Under the pieces are notes generated by a model. The model did not search any database. It was given only the letters and a program-made list of their open reading frames with translations, and was not told the DNA's origin. Both the position numbers and the translations under genes were made by a program. From assembly GCA_009886205.1 (NCBI GenBank), contig QXZU01000162.1, positions 1 to 42,906 of the forward strand: 42,906 nucleotides of DNA, written 5' to 3'. Positions 8,036 to 16,891 of this stretch are shown in pieces. Numbering within the stretch: position 1 is the first letter of the stretch; each line of letters begins with the position of its first letter. The DNA comes from K189A clade bacterium (lineage in GTDB: Bacteria; Pseudomonadota; Gammaproteobacteria; Pseudomonadales; Azotimanducaceae).

Positions 8036-8098
8036 CCTCTGCGCCAAAATGCTACAACCTTCACAATTCGTTCACGGATAACCGGGCACTGTGCGCTC

Positions 8099-8392
8099 AT
8101 GAATGCAATAGATACGGTCAAAGCGGACCTTAAACCTCGCCTTGAAGAGCTACTTCTTCACCTCAACGCCACTGGCCAAATCGCCGCCACAGCGTTTTTT
8201 ACTAAGATATTCGTAGATCTTGATGCAGTAGAGGGTGAAGAGCAATTGTTAGAATTGTTTATTGAGCTGTCTACTACAGCGTTCCTCGGCATCCCTTTCG
8301 ACGAGGTGGCGCTGGCGCTCATTGACGACGTTTTAATGAACGCCGAGCAGGTTGCTCAGACATTTTCAGTAGACGACTCTACCCCACAATAA
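8099..8392 (+). CDS. Hypothetical protein, 97 residues
   Basis: I do not recognise this one. It is acidic and predicted almost entirely helical, with leucine-rich runs (LEELLLHLNATGQ, EEQLLELFIELSTTAFLGIP, EVALALIDDVLMNAEQ). It shows no signal peptide, cysteines or catalytic motif. The frame is complete from ATG 8099 to TAA, but there is no clear ribosome binding site. It could be a small helical regulator or protein-interaction module, which is speculation. The next gene on the same strand starts 115 bp downstream. Confidence 0.6.
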   Translation: MNAIDTVKADLKPRLEELLLHLNATGQIAATAFFTKIFVDLDAVEGEEQLLELFIELSTTAFLGIPFDEVALALIDDVLMNAEQVAQTFSVDDSTPQ

Positions 8393-8506
8393 TTGGCCTC
8401 AGCGCTTTGGCTAAAAGTTCGCAAGCCAAAGGCTGTTTTTGGGTAGCGGCGGGCCCAGCGATCTCTTATTGTAGCCCTCGAATTTGAGAAGTATTTGAGG
8501 GGATTT

Positions 8507-9592
8507 GTGAAAGCACTAAAAACACTACGATTTGACGGCCCGTTTCAGATGAAGCGCGGCGTCTTAAATAATCCTACTTTTGCCTTTGAAACTTGGGGCA
8601 CACTCAATGCGGACCGGTCTAATTGCGTGTTGATTTTCACCGGTCTGTCACCTTCTGCCCATGCGGCCTCCTCTAATGTTGACCCGTCCGCGGGTTGGTG
8701 GGAGGACATGCTTGGACCCAACAAGCCGATAGACACCAACCGCTACTTTGTTATTTGTATGAACTCTTTAGGCAGCTGCTTTGGCTCCACCGGACCGGCC
8801 AGTATTGATCCAGAAACCGGCGAACATTATCGCTTAACCTTTCCCGTACTTACCGTAGAGGACATTGCCGATACCGCCATCAGCGTGCTTGAACACTATG
8901 CTGTGGAGCAGCTGCATACAGTGGTCGGCGCCTCTATGGGCGGTATGACTGCCCTAGCCTTTGCGCTGAATCACCCGAGTCAAGTCAGACGCCTTGTGTC
9001 TATTTCTTCGGCAGCTAGAAGCCTGCCCTACTCCATTGCTTTGCGGTCGCTGCAAAGAGAAATCATTCGTAAAGATCCGCTATGGGAGAATGGGCAATAT
9101 TTGCTGGCAGAACACGGGCCGGTGACCGGCATGCGGCTGGCACGAAAACTTGGCATGATCAGCTACCGCTCTGGTGAAGAATGGAGCGAGCGATTTGGGC
9201 GCGAGCGCGCTTTAGGGTTTACTGACGAAGACAGTCCGTTTGGCATTGATTTCGAAGTTGAATCTTACTTAGAGACCCATGCAAACAAATTCATTGGTTC
9301 TTTTGATGCCAACTGCTACTTGTATCTTTCTAGAGCGATGGACTTGTTTGATGCAGCAGATCACGGTGGCAGCTTGTCTAGCTGCTTTACCAGCCTAGGT
9401 CTTGAATCTGCACTGGTCATAGGCGTGACCACAGATATGTTGTTTCCTGTTAGTCAGCAAAAAGAATTAGCCGACGCACTAGCAAATCATGTGGGTGAAG
9501 TGATATTCAAGCCGCTGGATTCCATTCAGGGACATGATTCATTCCTAGTCGACATGGACCGATTTAGACCCGCCATCGCTGAGTATTTCTAA
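8507..9592 (+). CDS. MetX-family serine/homoserine O-acyltransferase, probably L-serine O-succinyltransferase type
   Basis: 361 residues with an alpha/beta-hydrolase fold. Family marks: FETWGTLNADRSN, the long NSLGSCFGSTGPASIDPETG loop, nucleophile elbow GASMGGM, acid TTDMLFPVSQQ and histidine GHDSFLVD. MetX enzymes acylate the hydroxyl of homoserine (methionine pathway) or, in a subgroup described from xanthomonads, serine (cysteine pathway). The NSLGSCFGSTGPAS loop and SLQREIIRKDP segment resemble that serine succinyltransferase subgroup from memory, hence the tentative assignment. GTG 8507 is preferred, since GAGG (8497-8500) lies six bases upstream; TTG 8495 would add four residues. It converges on selD with 16 bp between stops. 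Confidence 0.8.
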   Translation: MKALKTLRFDGPFQMKRGVLNNPTFAFETWGTLNADRSNCVLIFTGLSPSAHAASSNVDPSAGWWEDMLGPNKPIDTNRYFVICMNSLGSCFGSTGPASIDPETGEHYRLTFPVLTVEDIADTAISVLEHYAVEQLHTVVGASMGGMTALAFALNHPSQVRRLVSISSAARSLPYSIALRSLQREIIRKDPLWENGQYLLAEHGPVTGMRLARKLGMISYRSGEEWSERFGRERALGFTDEDSPFGIDFEVESYLETHANKFIGSFDANCYLYLSRAMDLFDAADHGGSLSSCFTSLGLESALVIGVTTDMLFPVSQQKELADALANHVGEVIFKPLDSIQGHDSFLVDMDRFRPAIAEYF

Positions 9593-9608
9593 CGCTTTAG
9601 AAAAGCTG

Positions 9609-11810
9609 TTAATAAATTTCCATGATGGAGGCGTCGCAAATCTCACCGATCTGAGTTGCCTCATAACCCAGCACTCTGAGCTGATCTAAACACGCAGCGA
9701 TTTGATGCTGCGGCAGCGTTGCTAACATTCCGCCGGAGGTTTGCGGGTCTACCAGCAGTTGTAGTTTAGGGTCTGCGGCATCAATACCTACGAGCTTATA
9801 GTCTTGCAAAACCAGCGCGTTGGCTTTTTGCAAAGAACTGGCCACACCCTGGCGTACCAACGCTTCAACGCCGGGGAGCATTGGAATATCTGCCAAACGC
9901 AACTTCACGCCGCAACCGGCGCCGCGCAAAATTTCCCCTAGGTGTCCGGCCAGACCAAACCCAGTGACATCGGTGAGCGCCCCTACTTCGTGCGCAACCA
10001 GCACCTCAATACTGGGCCAGTTGCTTTGGTCCATTGACGCCATACACGCGCTGGAAAGCTTGCTCTCTACCTGACCGCGCATGTCTCCAGCCAACACCAC
10101 GCCGGTGCCCAAAGGTTTTGTCAGAATCACACCGTGGCCAATCTGCGCGGCGGCCTTAGTGCTGACCACGCCAGCACTGGCACCCAGTACGGTGAGACCC
10201 AAATTCAGTTCCGCACCTTCCGCTGAATGGCCACCGGCCAGCACAACATCGTGGGCGTTGAGCACATCAACAAGTCCGCTCATAAGCTGAAACAACTCGT
10301 CTTCCATCATTGCCTCAGCCATTAACGGCACGGTAACAAACGCCAGCGCCGCAGAGGGTTTTGCTGCCATGGCGAAGATGTCATTAAGACTATGGTGCGC
10401 GGCTATGCGGCCAAATAGGTACGGATCGCTGACCATGCTGCGAAACCCGTCTACTGTGGCCAGCGTTGTTGGTCCCGTGTTGATGACTTCTGCTGCATCA
10501 TCGCCAATTCCCAACTTTAAATTCACCGACGATTGTGCCGGCAGGCGCGCTAGCACCCGGCGCAGTGGATCAGCTGCCAGCTTCGCACCACAGCCACCGC
10601 AGCGCATTAGGTCTTCGGGCAGGTGCTCGGCTAAGGCGTTTGGCAGAGCGTGCACCGGCGTCTGCATAGACGGCAGATCATTAAATCGGCGCATAAATTT
10701 TTCGTCGATCCACTGCTTCAATTGCCACCAAATTCGTCCTCTTGTAGCCAACGGACCCCAAGAGGCTATCGCCGTGTCATCGCCACAGCCGATCAGATTT
10801 AGGTGATAACGCTGGGGGCGAAATTGACTACTGGATTTAGCAAGACTTAGCCCTTGAATGGCTAGGGCCAAATTGTCGGCCAGAATTGGTCCAGCTCGAA
10901 CAGCATAAACCCCTGCTTTAGGGCGCTCCTGACCAACCAAATGCGCAACATCCCCTGCGGCAAAGATATGCGGGTGAGAGCGGCTACGAAGGCGGTCGTC
11001 TACACGTAAAAATCCTCGTTCATCTTGCTCTAGACCAGTGGCCTTCAACCACTGAGGCGCGCGCACATCGGTGACCCAAAAAACATGATCGGCACGAATA
11101 GTCTGGCTAGAATACTGGAGGGTTAGGTTAACGGTGCAGTCCGCTGTATTGGCCGCTTCCGCAGTGAGACGGTCACATACATAGTTGATTTCTTTCTCCG
11201 CCAAAGCCGCCTCAAGCTGCTTGACCGCTCCTGAACCGTGTCCGGGGAGCAAACTAGGCCCAACTAGGTGTATACCCGTGTTGGCGGGCAGACTCGCCCG
11301 AAAGGACAGGGCTAATTCCGCCCCGCCTGCGCCGGCGCCGATGATGGCAATGCTGCTGGCGTAATGGGTGTCGGCGTGGATACGCTTTTTGATCTCTGCC
11401 CACTTGGGCATGAACTTATTCAGCGGTTTGACACGCATACCTTGGCCCGTTACCGGGGCTTGTTCTGCGCCACAATTCAAAGACAACACATCAAAACGCA
11501 AACTCGGTCGGTCAGCCAACGCAATGGTGTTTTCAACAGGGTCTATGCCCGTAACTCGGGCGCATATTAGGCGTGCCTTGGCAAAAACACACAAAGGCCC
11601 CAGAGCAATATTGATGTCTTTCTCGCTATAGGTCCCAGCGATATAGCCGGGCAACATGCCTGAATAAGGCGAAAGTGCGCTTTCGGAAATAAGTGTGATG
11701 CGAACCCCTGGCACCGGGTTCATGGCGAATTTTTTCAGTACTTGGACATGGCTATGACCGCCGCCAATGAGGACCAAATCGCGAAGTGCAGGGATTTCAG
11801 ATTGCATCAA
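9609..11810 (-). CDS. selD: Selenide, water dikinase SelD fused to an N-terminal NADH-dehydrogenase-like flavoprotein
   Basis: 733 residues in two domains. Residues 1-390 are a pyridine-nucleotide disulfide oxidoreductase of the type II NADH dehydrogenase kind: FAD motif LIGGGHSHVQVL (14-25), NAD motif IIGAGAGGAEL (156-166), and FAAGDVAHL (283-291). Residues 400-733 are SelD: catalytic Cys407 and Lys410 (CGGCGAK), ATP/metal motifs GIGDDAA (435), ATVDGF, GGHSAEG (526), DVTGFGLAGHLGE (614-626) and DPQTSGGML (688-696). SelD makes selenophosphate from selenide and ATP, the donor for selenocysteine, 2-selenouridine and Se-cofactors. The fusion is known in other bacteria, and the flavoprotein may supply reduced selenium. 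The catalytic residue is Cys, not Sec. Its presence supports the selenoprotein at 2079. Confidence 0.95.
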   Translation of the reverse strand: MMQSEIPALRDLVLIGGGHSHVQVLKKFAMNPVPGVRITLISESALSPYSGMLPGYIAGTYSEKDINIALGPLCVFAKARLICARVTGIDPVENTIALADRPSLRFDVLSLNCGAEQAPVTGQGMRVKPLNKFMPKWAEIKKRIHADTHYASSIAIIGAGAGGAELALSFRASLPANTGIHLVGPSLLPGHGSGAVKQLEAALAEKEINYVCDRLTAEAANTADCTVNLTLQYSSQTIRADHVFWVTDVRAPQWLKATGLEQDERGFLRVDDRLRSRSHPHIFAAGDVAHLVGQERPKAGVYAVRAGPILADNLALAIQGLSLAKSSSQFRPQRYHLNLIGCGDDTAIASWGPLATRGRIWWQLKQWIDEKFMRRFNDLPSMQTPVHALPNALAEHLPEDLMRCGGCGAKLAADPLRRVLARLPAQSSVNLKLGIGDDAAEVINTGPTTLATVDGFRSMVSDPYLFGRIAAHHSLNDIFAMAAKPSAALAFVTVPLMAEAMMEDELFQLMSGLVDVLNAHDVVLAGGHSAEGAELNLGLTVLGASAGVVSTKAAAQIGHGVILTKPLGTGVVLAGDMRGQVESKLSSACMASMDQSNWPSIEVLVAHEVGALTDVTGFGLAGHLGEILRGAGCGVKLRLADIPMLPGVEALVRQGVASSLQKANALVLQDYKLVGIDAADPKLQLLVDPQTSGGMLATLPQHQIAACLDQLRVLGYEATQIGEICDASIMEIY

Positions 11811-11946
11811 AGACCTAAGAATACGTTTTTAGATTTTGTGATTTAAACACAAACAAAGGCCTGTCACGGCACTTTGAATTAACTCGTAAAGCAATTACCG
11901 TCCTAGCTCGCCTACTTTACTTTGGCTCAGTTCTGCTCTATTTAAA

Positions 11947-11961
11947 TCAGTTCAGTTCAGT
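11947..11961 (+). repeat. TCAGT pentamer, three tandem copies
   Basis: There are three perfect 5-bp copies in the 260-bp spacer between selD and the CoA transferase gene. That spacer holds no gene that I can see. Confidence 0.8.
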
Positions 11962-12070
11962 CAAGCGCAGTCGGGGCTAGTCCAACCACTCCGAACCTAG
12001 CCATGTTGAGTGCGTCCTCACCGGCAGTTGCGCGGCGACCAAAACGCCAAGCCTCAACGCTGAGTGTTGG

Positions 12071-13276
12071 TTACACGATACCTTGATCTTGCAGCGCAGT
12101 TATCTCTTGTGCCGAGTAGCCCATCTCTTGCAAGACTTCAGCCGTGTGCTCGCCCATTTCAGGCGCTTTGACCATAGCCTTGGTTTTTAGTCCGTCAATA
12201 TTCAACGGATGCTTAATCACCAGAGGCATATCTACGCCTTCTGGCGGCGCAAAGGCCATGTTGTTCGCGAGCACCTGTGGATCTGTCGGCAGGTCCGCCA
12301 CCTGGCCGACAAGGGCGGAAGGTACCCCAATTGCGTGGAACTCGGACATCCACTGCTCCGAGGTTTTGGTTTTGATGATCTGGACTATTTCTTCTGCCAA
12401 TTGCGCGCCATATTCCAAGCGCGCGTCTGAAGTAGCAAAGCGCTCATCTAGCAGCAGGTCCGGACGCTCCATAGCGGCGAACATAAGGTCTACCTCCTCG
12501 TCAGTACGCACCATACTAAACTGCAGCCAACGACCGTCTGCGGCCTCGTACATGCGTCTAGCAAACAATCTCGGCTGACTGGCGTAGTAATCGGTGAAAT
12601 CTGCATTGGCAAAGGTGCCTTGGGCAATACATGAGGCCGACCAAATACCATTGGCGAGCAGTGAAGTATGTACGTGGCTGCCCTCGCCTGTTTGCTGACG
12701 CCGGAACAAGGCGGTGAGGATAGATGCATACAGGCTTACTGAAGTTGGGTGGTCCCCCATGCCAGGTAACGCGGGTGCAGGCGGCGCGCCGGGTGAGCGC
12801 ACCAAATCCATGAGCCCCGAGCGAGACCAGTACGCCACAAGGTCGAAACCTTCGCGATCGCGTTCAGGGCCCAACTCGCCATAGGCTGTTAGGGACGCAT
12901 AAATCATTTTGGGGTTCAGTGGTGCCAAGTCTTCATAACTGAGTTGCCAAGCGCGGCGCATGGGATGAGGCAAGTTGGTGACATAGACGTCACATTCTTT
13001 AACCAGCTTCAGCAGAATTTCTCGGCCTTCGTCTGATTTGAGATTGAGTGTGATTGACCGCTTGTTGCGGTTGTCCATTTCCCAAGTGTAATTCTCTGGG
13101 TGAGTTGGCGTGGAGGCCATGCCTGCAAAAGCTCTATAGCCGTCGCCTATTTCTGGCGCCTCAACTTTTATCACCTGAGCACCGTAGTCAGATAAAATAG
13201 TTGAGGCCACCGGCCCGGCTATCCAACTGCCCATGTCTAGTACTTTCAAACCGGAAAAAAGAAAATCGTCGCTCAC
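12071..13276 (-). CDS. Class III CoA-transferase (CaiB/BaiF family)
   Basis: 401 residues. The N-terminus SGLKVLDMGSWIAGPVAS and YGAQVIKVEAP, then FDLVAYWSRSGLM, the catalytic aspartate Asp175 in ALPGMGDHPTSVSLY, and GSHVHTSLLANGIW are the standard family III marks. These enzymes move CoA between carboxylic acids through an aspartyl-CoA thioester, in carnitine, bile-acid, oxalate and aromatic acid pathways. The substrate is not predictable. The nearby enoyl-CoA hydratase-like and CYP153 genes suggest a lipid- or hydrocarbon-degrading lifestyle. Single-gene transcription unit, on the minus strand. Confidence 0.92.
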   Translation of the reverse strand: MSDDFLFSGLKVLDMGSWIAGPVASTILSDYGAQVIKVEAPEIGDGYRAFAGMASTPTHPENYTWEMDNRNKRSITLNLKSDEGREILLKLVKECDVYVTNLPHPMRRAWQLSYEDLAPLNPKMIYASLTAYGELGPERDREGFDLVAYWSRSGLMDLVRSPGAPPAPALPGMGDHPTSVSLYASILTALFRRQQTGEGSHVHTSLLANGIWSASCIAQGTFANADFTDYYASQPRLFARRMYEAADGRWLQFSMVRTDEEVDLMFAAMERPDLLLDERFATSDARLEYGAQLAEEIVQIIKTKTSEQWMSEFHAIGVPSALVGQVADLPTDPQVLANNMAFAPPEGVDMPLVIKHPLNIDGLKTKAMVKAPEMGEHTAEVLQEMGYSAQEITALQDQGIV

Positions 13277-13328
13277 TGCTGTCTCCCCTATTTATTCCCC
13301 AACGTTCAGCATCGACCCTGTCTACCAA

Positions 13329-13353
13329 AGTGGTAGGTATCTTAGTGGTAGGT
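13329..13353 (+). repeat. AGTGGTAGGT direct repeat, 15-bp period
   Basis: Perfect 10-bp copies lie at 13329-13338 and 13344-13353, upstream of the CoA-transferase start. A nearby CCCCTAAC/GTTAGGGG inverted repeat (13367-13388) lies between the cyclophilin stop and this gene. It lacks a T run, so its function is uncertain. Confidence 0.8.
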
Positions 13354-13481
13354 CGAAGCGCAGAACCCCCTAACAAACCCGTTAGGGGTTAGCGCGCTAG
13401 CTCATGTGGACTATGCCTAACTTGCCCCCTCGACAGCCAGTAATAGCTTCTCCAAATGAACTCATTTGCAAGCCTTACTAT

Positions 13482-13985
13482 TTAGGCATCGCCCATAGCT
13501 TCGTTCCAATCGGCAACTTGCTCGACTGATGCTAACAAAGCCGCCGTGTCCCCTTCAATGGTGACTGACTCAATGACATCACCCTGGGCAATTTCGTTGA
13601 CTATGTCTTGGTCCGCATCGCTTTGCACGGCGCCAAAAATAGTGTGCGCGTCGTCTAACCACGGTGTGGCTACGTGGGTGATAAAAAATTGCGAACCATT
13701 TGTGCCAGGTCCAGCATTGGCCATAGAAAATTTACCCGGCGCGTCATGTCTGAGTGACGGTACAAACTCATCCGCAAAGCGATAGCCCGGGCCGCCAGTA
13801 CCGGTGCCCTGAGGACAACCGCCTTGAATCATAAAATCTGGAATCACTCGGTGAAAACCAATGCCATTGTAAAATCCGCGCTCAACTAAGTTAACGAAGT
13901 TAGCAACGGTCATAGGCGTTTCTTCGGGGTATAGATCTAATCTAATTGTGCCTTTGTTCGTTTCCATTACTGCTACCAGTGACAT
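13482..13985 (-). CDS. Cyclophilin-type peptidyl-prolyl cis-trans isomerase
   Basis: 167 residues with no signal peptide, so cytoplasmic (PpiB-like). The cyclophilin core is clear: [19 protein letters not shown] (residues about 44-62) supplies the catalytic Arg and Phe, and [23 protein letters not shown] supplies the substrate pocket. It catalyses proline isomerisation during protein folding. It resembles the short bacterial form that begins with a beta strand ([16 protein letters not shown]) and [24 protein letters not shown] lies upstream of the ATG. It is a single gene. Confidence 0.95.
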   Translation of the reverse strand: MSLVAVMETNKGTIRLDLYPEETPMTVANFVNLVERGFYNGIGFHRVIPDFMIQGGCPQGTGTGGPGYRFADEFVPSLRHDAPGKFSMANAGPGTNGSQFFITHVATPWLDDAHTIFGAVQSDADQDIVNEIAQGDVIESVTIEGDTAALLASVEQVADWNEAMGDA

Positions 13986-14229
13986 AAATCACTCCTTTAT
14001 TGTTGTTATTATTACCGTCGCTCATTGTTGGGGTAGGCCCTACCCTGCGTCAGATAATGAGTTGGCGCTCTGTCATCTAACGTAATTCAGCCCACGTTCC
14101 GCTAGAGCGTATTTCTTTGAGGCCGCTATTTTATACCAGTGTGCTGGCCGGCAATACCGGAAACTGGGATTTGTCTCATTCCATCAGCCTAAACTTGGGT
14201 TTAAAGCGCTAACAGCTAACGCCTAGCCC

Positions 14230-14952
14230 TTAACCATTGCTTTGTAAAAATTGCAGTGCGCGGTCTAAACCTTGCGCCACACCTGCACCCTCTTTCCAAT
14301 TTTCGATCAATTGCGCATTTGGCGCTAACGCGGCTAGGTGTTTTGAGCTTGAATTAGGGTGATAAATATCGTTACCGGCAAAAACCAGCATAGGTGTTTG
14401 GCATTGGCTTACAAAGTCATCTTCCACGCAAAACAGTGGCAACTCATTGTCGAACATTGCGTGCCTGAGAGACGCCATGGCCTCGGGACTAAAGTTGTCT
14501 GACTTAGCCGCCAACAGGTCTTCTGCCCACATGTCGTACATGGCAAAGAAGATGTCACGATTTTCATCGCGCCCAATGGTTTGTAACACCAACGCCGAGG
14601 TCACACGCTCAGGGGCATGTTTAATGAGGTTAAGAATATACGGGCCGCCAATGCACATACCTGCAACATGAAATTGATCAATGCCTAAATGGTCCATAAG
14701 CGCCAGCTGATCAGCCGTGTAAGTATCCCAGTTGTCCCCCACTGCAACCGGTGCAACAGAGTCGCCTGCATTGCGCTGATCCATGGCAATAACCCGATAC
14801 TGGCCTTGTAGCGCATCAATTGGGTTCCACGGGCCGTGATGCCACATAGAAATAGCCGAGCGCATACCGCCAGGTGCAATCAACAGTATTGGATCGCCTT
14901 CTCCATATTCTTCAAAATGTATTTTTATTTCGCCTCGAGTAAACGTTGGCAT
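14230..14952 (-). CDS. Alpha/beta hydrolase with a cysteine at the nucleophile elbow
   Basis: 240 residues. The fold is evident from DPILLIAPGGM (oxyanion region, 20-30), VIAMDQRNAGDS (54-65), the elbow VAGMCIGGPY (97-105) and the acid FAGNDIYHP (191-199). The nucleophile is Cys100 instead of the usual serine, as in dienelactone hydrolases (GYCLGG). No histidine is found where the third triad member should be: the C-terminal strand reads QLIENWKEGAG. It may thus be a thiol hydrolase with a different geometry, or a non-hydrolytic member. The substrate is unknown. It lies downstream of the terminator that ends the CYP153 operon, so it is expressed separately. Confidence 0.85.
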   Translation of the reverse strand: MPTFTRGEIKIHFEEYGEGDPILLIAPGGMRSAISMWHHGPWNPIDALQGQYRVIAMDQRNAGDSVAPVAVGDNWDTYTADQLALMDHLGIDQFHVAGMCIGGPYILNLIKHAPERVTSALVLQTIGRDENRDIFFAMYDMWAEDLLAAKSDNFSPEAMASLRHAMFDNELPLFCVEDDFVSQCQTPMLVFAGNDIYHPNSSSKHLAALAPNAQLIENWKEGAGVAQGLDRALQFLQSNG

Positions 14953-15061
14953 GCTCTTCCCCTTTTTCTTATGTAAAGCTGTTTAACACTCTGATGAAGG
15001 CCGCGGTCCTCCCTTCAACATATATCACTTAATGATTGTCCCGCGATCGCTGGGTTCAGGC

Positions 15062-15094
15062 AAAAAAAAACCAGCTCTGACGAACTGGTTTTTT
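15062..15094 (-). terminator. Rho-independent terminator of the ferredoxin-CYP153 operon
   Basis: CCAG (15071-15074) pairs with CTGG (15085-15088), and the stem is extended by A/T runs on both sides (AAAAAACCAG / CTGGTTTTTT). It lies 36 bp past the P450 stop. Read on the minus strand it ends in a run of nine T. The symmetry could let it work in both directions. Confidence 0.85.
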
Positions 15095-15130
15095 CTTTAC
15101 ACAGCGTCTACTAATACGCTGGGCATACGC

Positions 15131-16375
15131 TTAATGCGTGTGCAGTACCACTTGCAGATCGGTAAAACCGTGGACAAAGTTTGAAGGCACCAATACTGGA
15201 TCGCCAACAACCTCAACCATATGAAAGCGCTTCTGAATTTCTTCCCAAAGTATGCGTATCTGCATCTCCGCAAGACGATTACCCATGCAGCGGTGAATAC
15301 CAAAGCCAAAGGACAAGTGCTGACGCGCTCGGTCTCTGTCGATAATAAACTCGTTGGGTTTATCAATGGCGCGCTCATCGCGGTTACCCGAGATATACCA
15401 CATGACAACCTTCTCGCCGGCCTTAATGGTCTTGCCACCCAAGACATAGTCTTTGGTCGCCTTACGACGCATGTGGGCTAGCGGCGTCTGCCAGCGAATG
15501 ATTTCGGAAACCATTGATGGAATAACGGTTGGGTTATTGCGTAGCTTGGCATATTCACCGGGATTCTGATTCAGGGCTAAGACGCCACCGGTCATGGAAT
15601 TTCGTGTGGTGTCGTTGCCACCTACAATCAGCAGAATAAGGTTGCCCAAATATTCTTGCGGGCTCATGTCCTGGGTTGCTTCACCGTGCGCAAGCATGGA
15701 GATTAGGTCATTAGACAAACCCTGCTTGGCGCGCTCTTCCCACAAATTAGTGAAGTATGCCAAACACTCGAGCAACTCTTCCTGACGCTGCTCTTCGCTC
15801 TCAACAATCCCTGTTTCAGGACCGCCGGTGGCCACATCAGACCAACGTGTGAGCTTGCTTCTGTCTTCGAAAGGAAAATCAAATAACGTTGCTAGCATTT
15901 GGGTAGTCAGCTCGATAGATACTCTATCTACCCAGTTGAATGGTTCACCAACAGGCAAGCCGTCTAGTACCTTTTGTACTCGCCCACGAATGGTGCTTTC
16001 CATGTTCTTAAGGTTCTTTGGCGCCACTGAGCCTTGCACAGTCATGCGCTGCTCGTCGTGTTTGGGCGGGTCCATTGCAATGAACATAGGTAGTGGAAAA
16101 TCTTCTTCTGGATCTACAATGGTAATTGCTGGATCTGAAGAGAAGCTCTGCCAGTTGGCTTCCACTTCCATAATGTCGGCAAAGCGCGTTACGGACCAAT
16201 ACGGTCCAAACTCAGAATCTTTGCAGAAATGGACTGGGGCCTCATTACGCAGGCGGGCAAAATAGTCCCATTTGCGGTCCTGTACCCACAGCTCACGTTG
16301 GCTAACATCAATGTCCTCTAAGGGCACATCTTTAGCTTCGTGATCTATCATTTGTAGAACAGTTGCTTCACTCAT
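15131..16375 (-). CDS. Cytochrome P450 of the CYP153 (medium-chain alkane/fatty acid terminal hydroxylase) type
   Basis: 414 residues, soluble. P450 marks: I-helix GGNDTTRNSMTGG (252-264), ExxR at EIIR (291-294), and heme loop FGFGIHRCMGN with Cys363. Long stretches match CYP153A enzymes from memory: FGPYWSVTRFADIM, MFIAMDPPKHDEQR, VSIELTTQMLATLFDFP, MVSEIIRWQTPLAHMRR and VVMWYISGNRD. CYP153 enzymes hydroxylate n-alkanes, fatty acids and related chains at the terminal carbon, using electrons from a [2Fe-2S] ferredoxin and an NADH reductase. The ferredoxin gene overlaps it by one base upstream (TGATG); no reductase gene lies in this window. Confidence 0.92.
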   Translation of the reverse strand: MSEATVLQMIDHEAKDVPLEDIDVSQRELWVQDRKWDYFARLRNEAPVHFCKDSEFGPYWSVTRFADIMEVEANWQSFSSDPAITIVDPEEDFPLPMFIAMDPPKHDEQRMTVQGSVAPKNLKNMESTIRGRVQKVLDGLPVGEPFNWVDRVSIELTTQMLATLFDFPFEDRSKLTRWSDVATGGPETGIVESEEQRQEELLECLAYFTNLWEERAKQGLSNDLISMLAHGEATQDMSPQEYLGNLILLIVGGNDTTRNSMTGGVLALNQNPGEYAKLRNNPTVIPSMVSEIIRWQTPLAHMRRKATKDYVLGGKTIKAGEKVVMWYISGNRDERAIDKPNEFIIDRDRARQHLSFGFGIHRCMGNRLAEMQIRILWEEIQKRFHMVEVVGDPVLVPSNFVHGFTDLQVVLHTH

Positions 16376-16695
16376 CAGAATTGGAACTCCGGTAGGTCAA
16401 CAGTAAGTCCGTCATGAATTTCGGTGACTTCGATCTGACAAGCCAGGCGAGAACTCGCCTCTCTCTCTGGGTTCAGGTCTAACATAGAATCTTCGGCGTC
16501 GCTGGGTGAACCGATTTTGTCTAACCAATCTGCTTTAACCATAATGTGACAGGTTGCGCAAGAACACTCGCCGCCACAGTCAGCGTCGATGCCTGGTACC
16601 AAATTGTCTAACGCAACCTGCATCAAAGATTTACCAACCTCTGCGTCTACGCTGTGTTCAGTACCGTTGTGCTCAATGAAAGTAACTTTAGGCAT
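16375..16695 (-). CDS. [2Fe-2S] ferredoxin, putidaredoxin/adrenodoxin type, partner of CYP153
   Basis: 106 residues. The cluster ligands are Cys40, Cys46, Cys49 and Cys86, spaced C-x5-C-x2-C-x36-C, exactly as in vertebrate-type P450 ferredoxins; an extra Cys44 sits in the loop (CGGECSCATC). It is first in the operon: its TGA shares a base with the ATG of the P450, so the two are translationally coupled. It should carry electrons one at a time from an NAD(P)H ferredoxin reductase, encoded elsewhere, to the heme. The start ATG at 16695 follows AGGGGG. Confidence 0.95.
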   Translation of the reverse strand: MPKVTFIEHNGTEHSVDAEVGKSLMQVALDNLVPGIDADCGGECSCATCHIMVKADWLDKIGSPSDAEDSMLDLNPEREASSRLACQIEVTEIHDGLTVDLPEFQF

Positions 16696-16891
16696 GTAGT
16701 CCCCCTAGAAATGGATAGTTATAAAATTCGGAGCTAAAGTTAACTAAAGGCTTGAACGCTAGCAATATCTATTTCGGACATTTTGCTTTTAGTGACAATT
16801 AGCGCATTGGTAAAGGCTTGGGGGGATTATGTTGTAATCAGCAAGGTGCAACATGTTGTCTGGAGGCTAGATCGAGCGCGCTGCCAAAATA

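Noticed and set aside
10578-10590. Selenocysteine within SelD itself
   Set aside because: The catalytic codon at residue 407 is TGC (Cys), so this SelD is not a selenoprotein.
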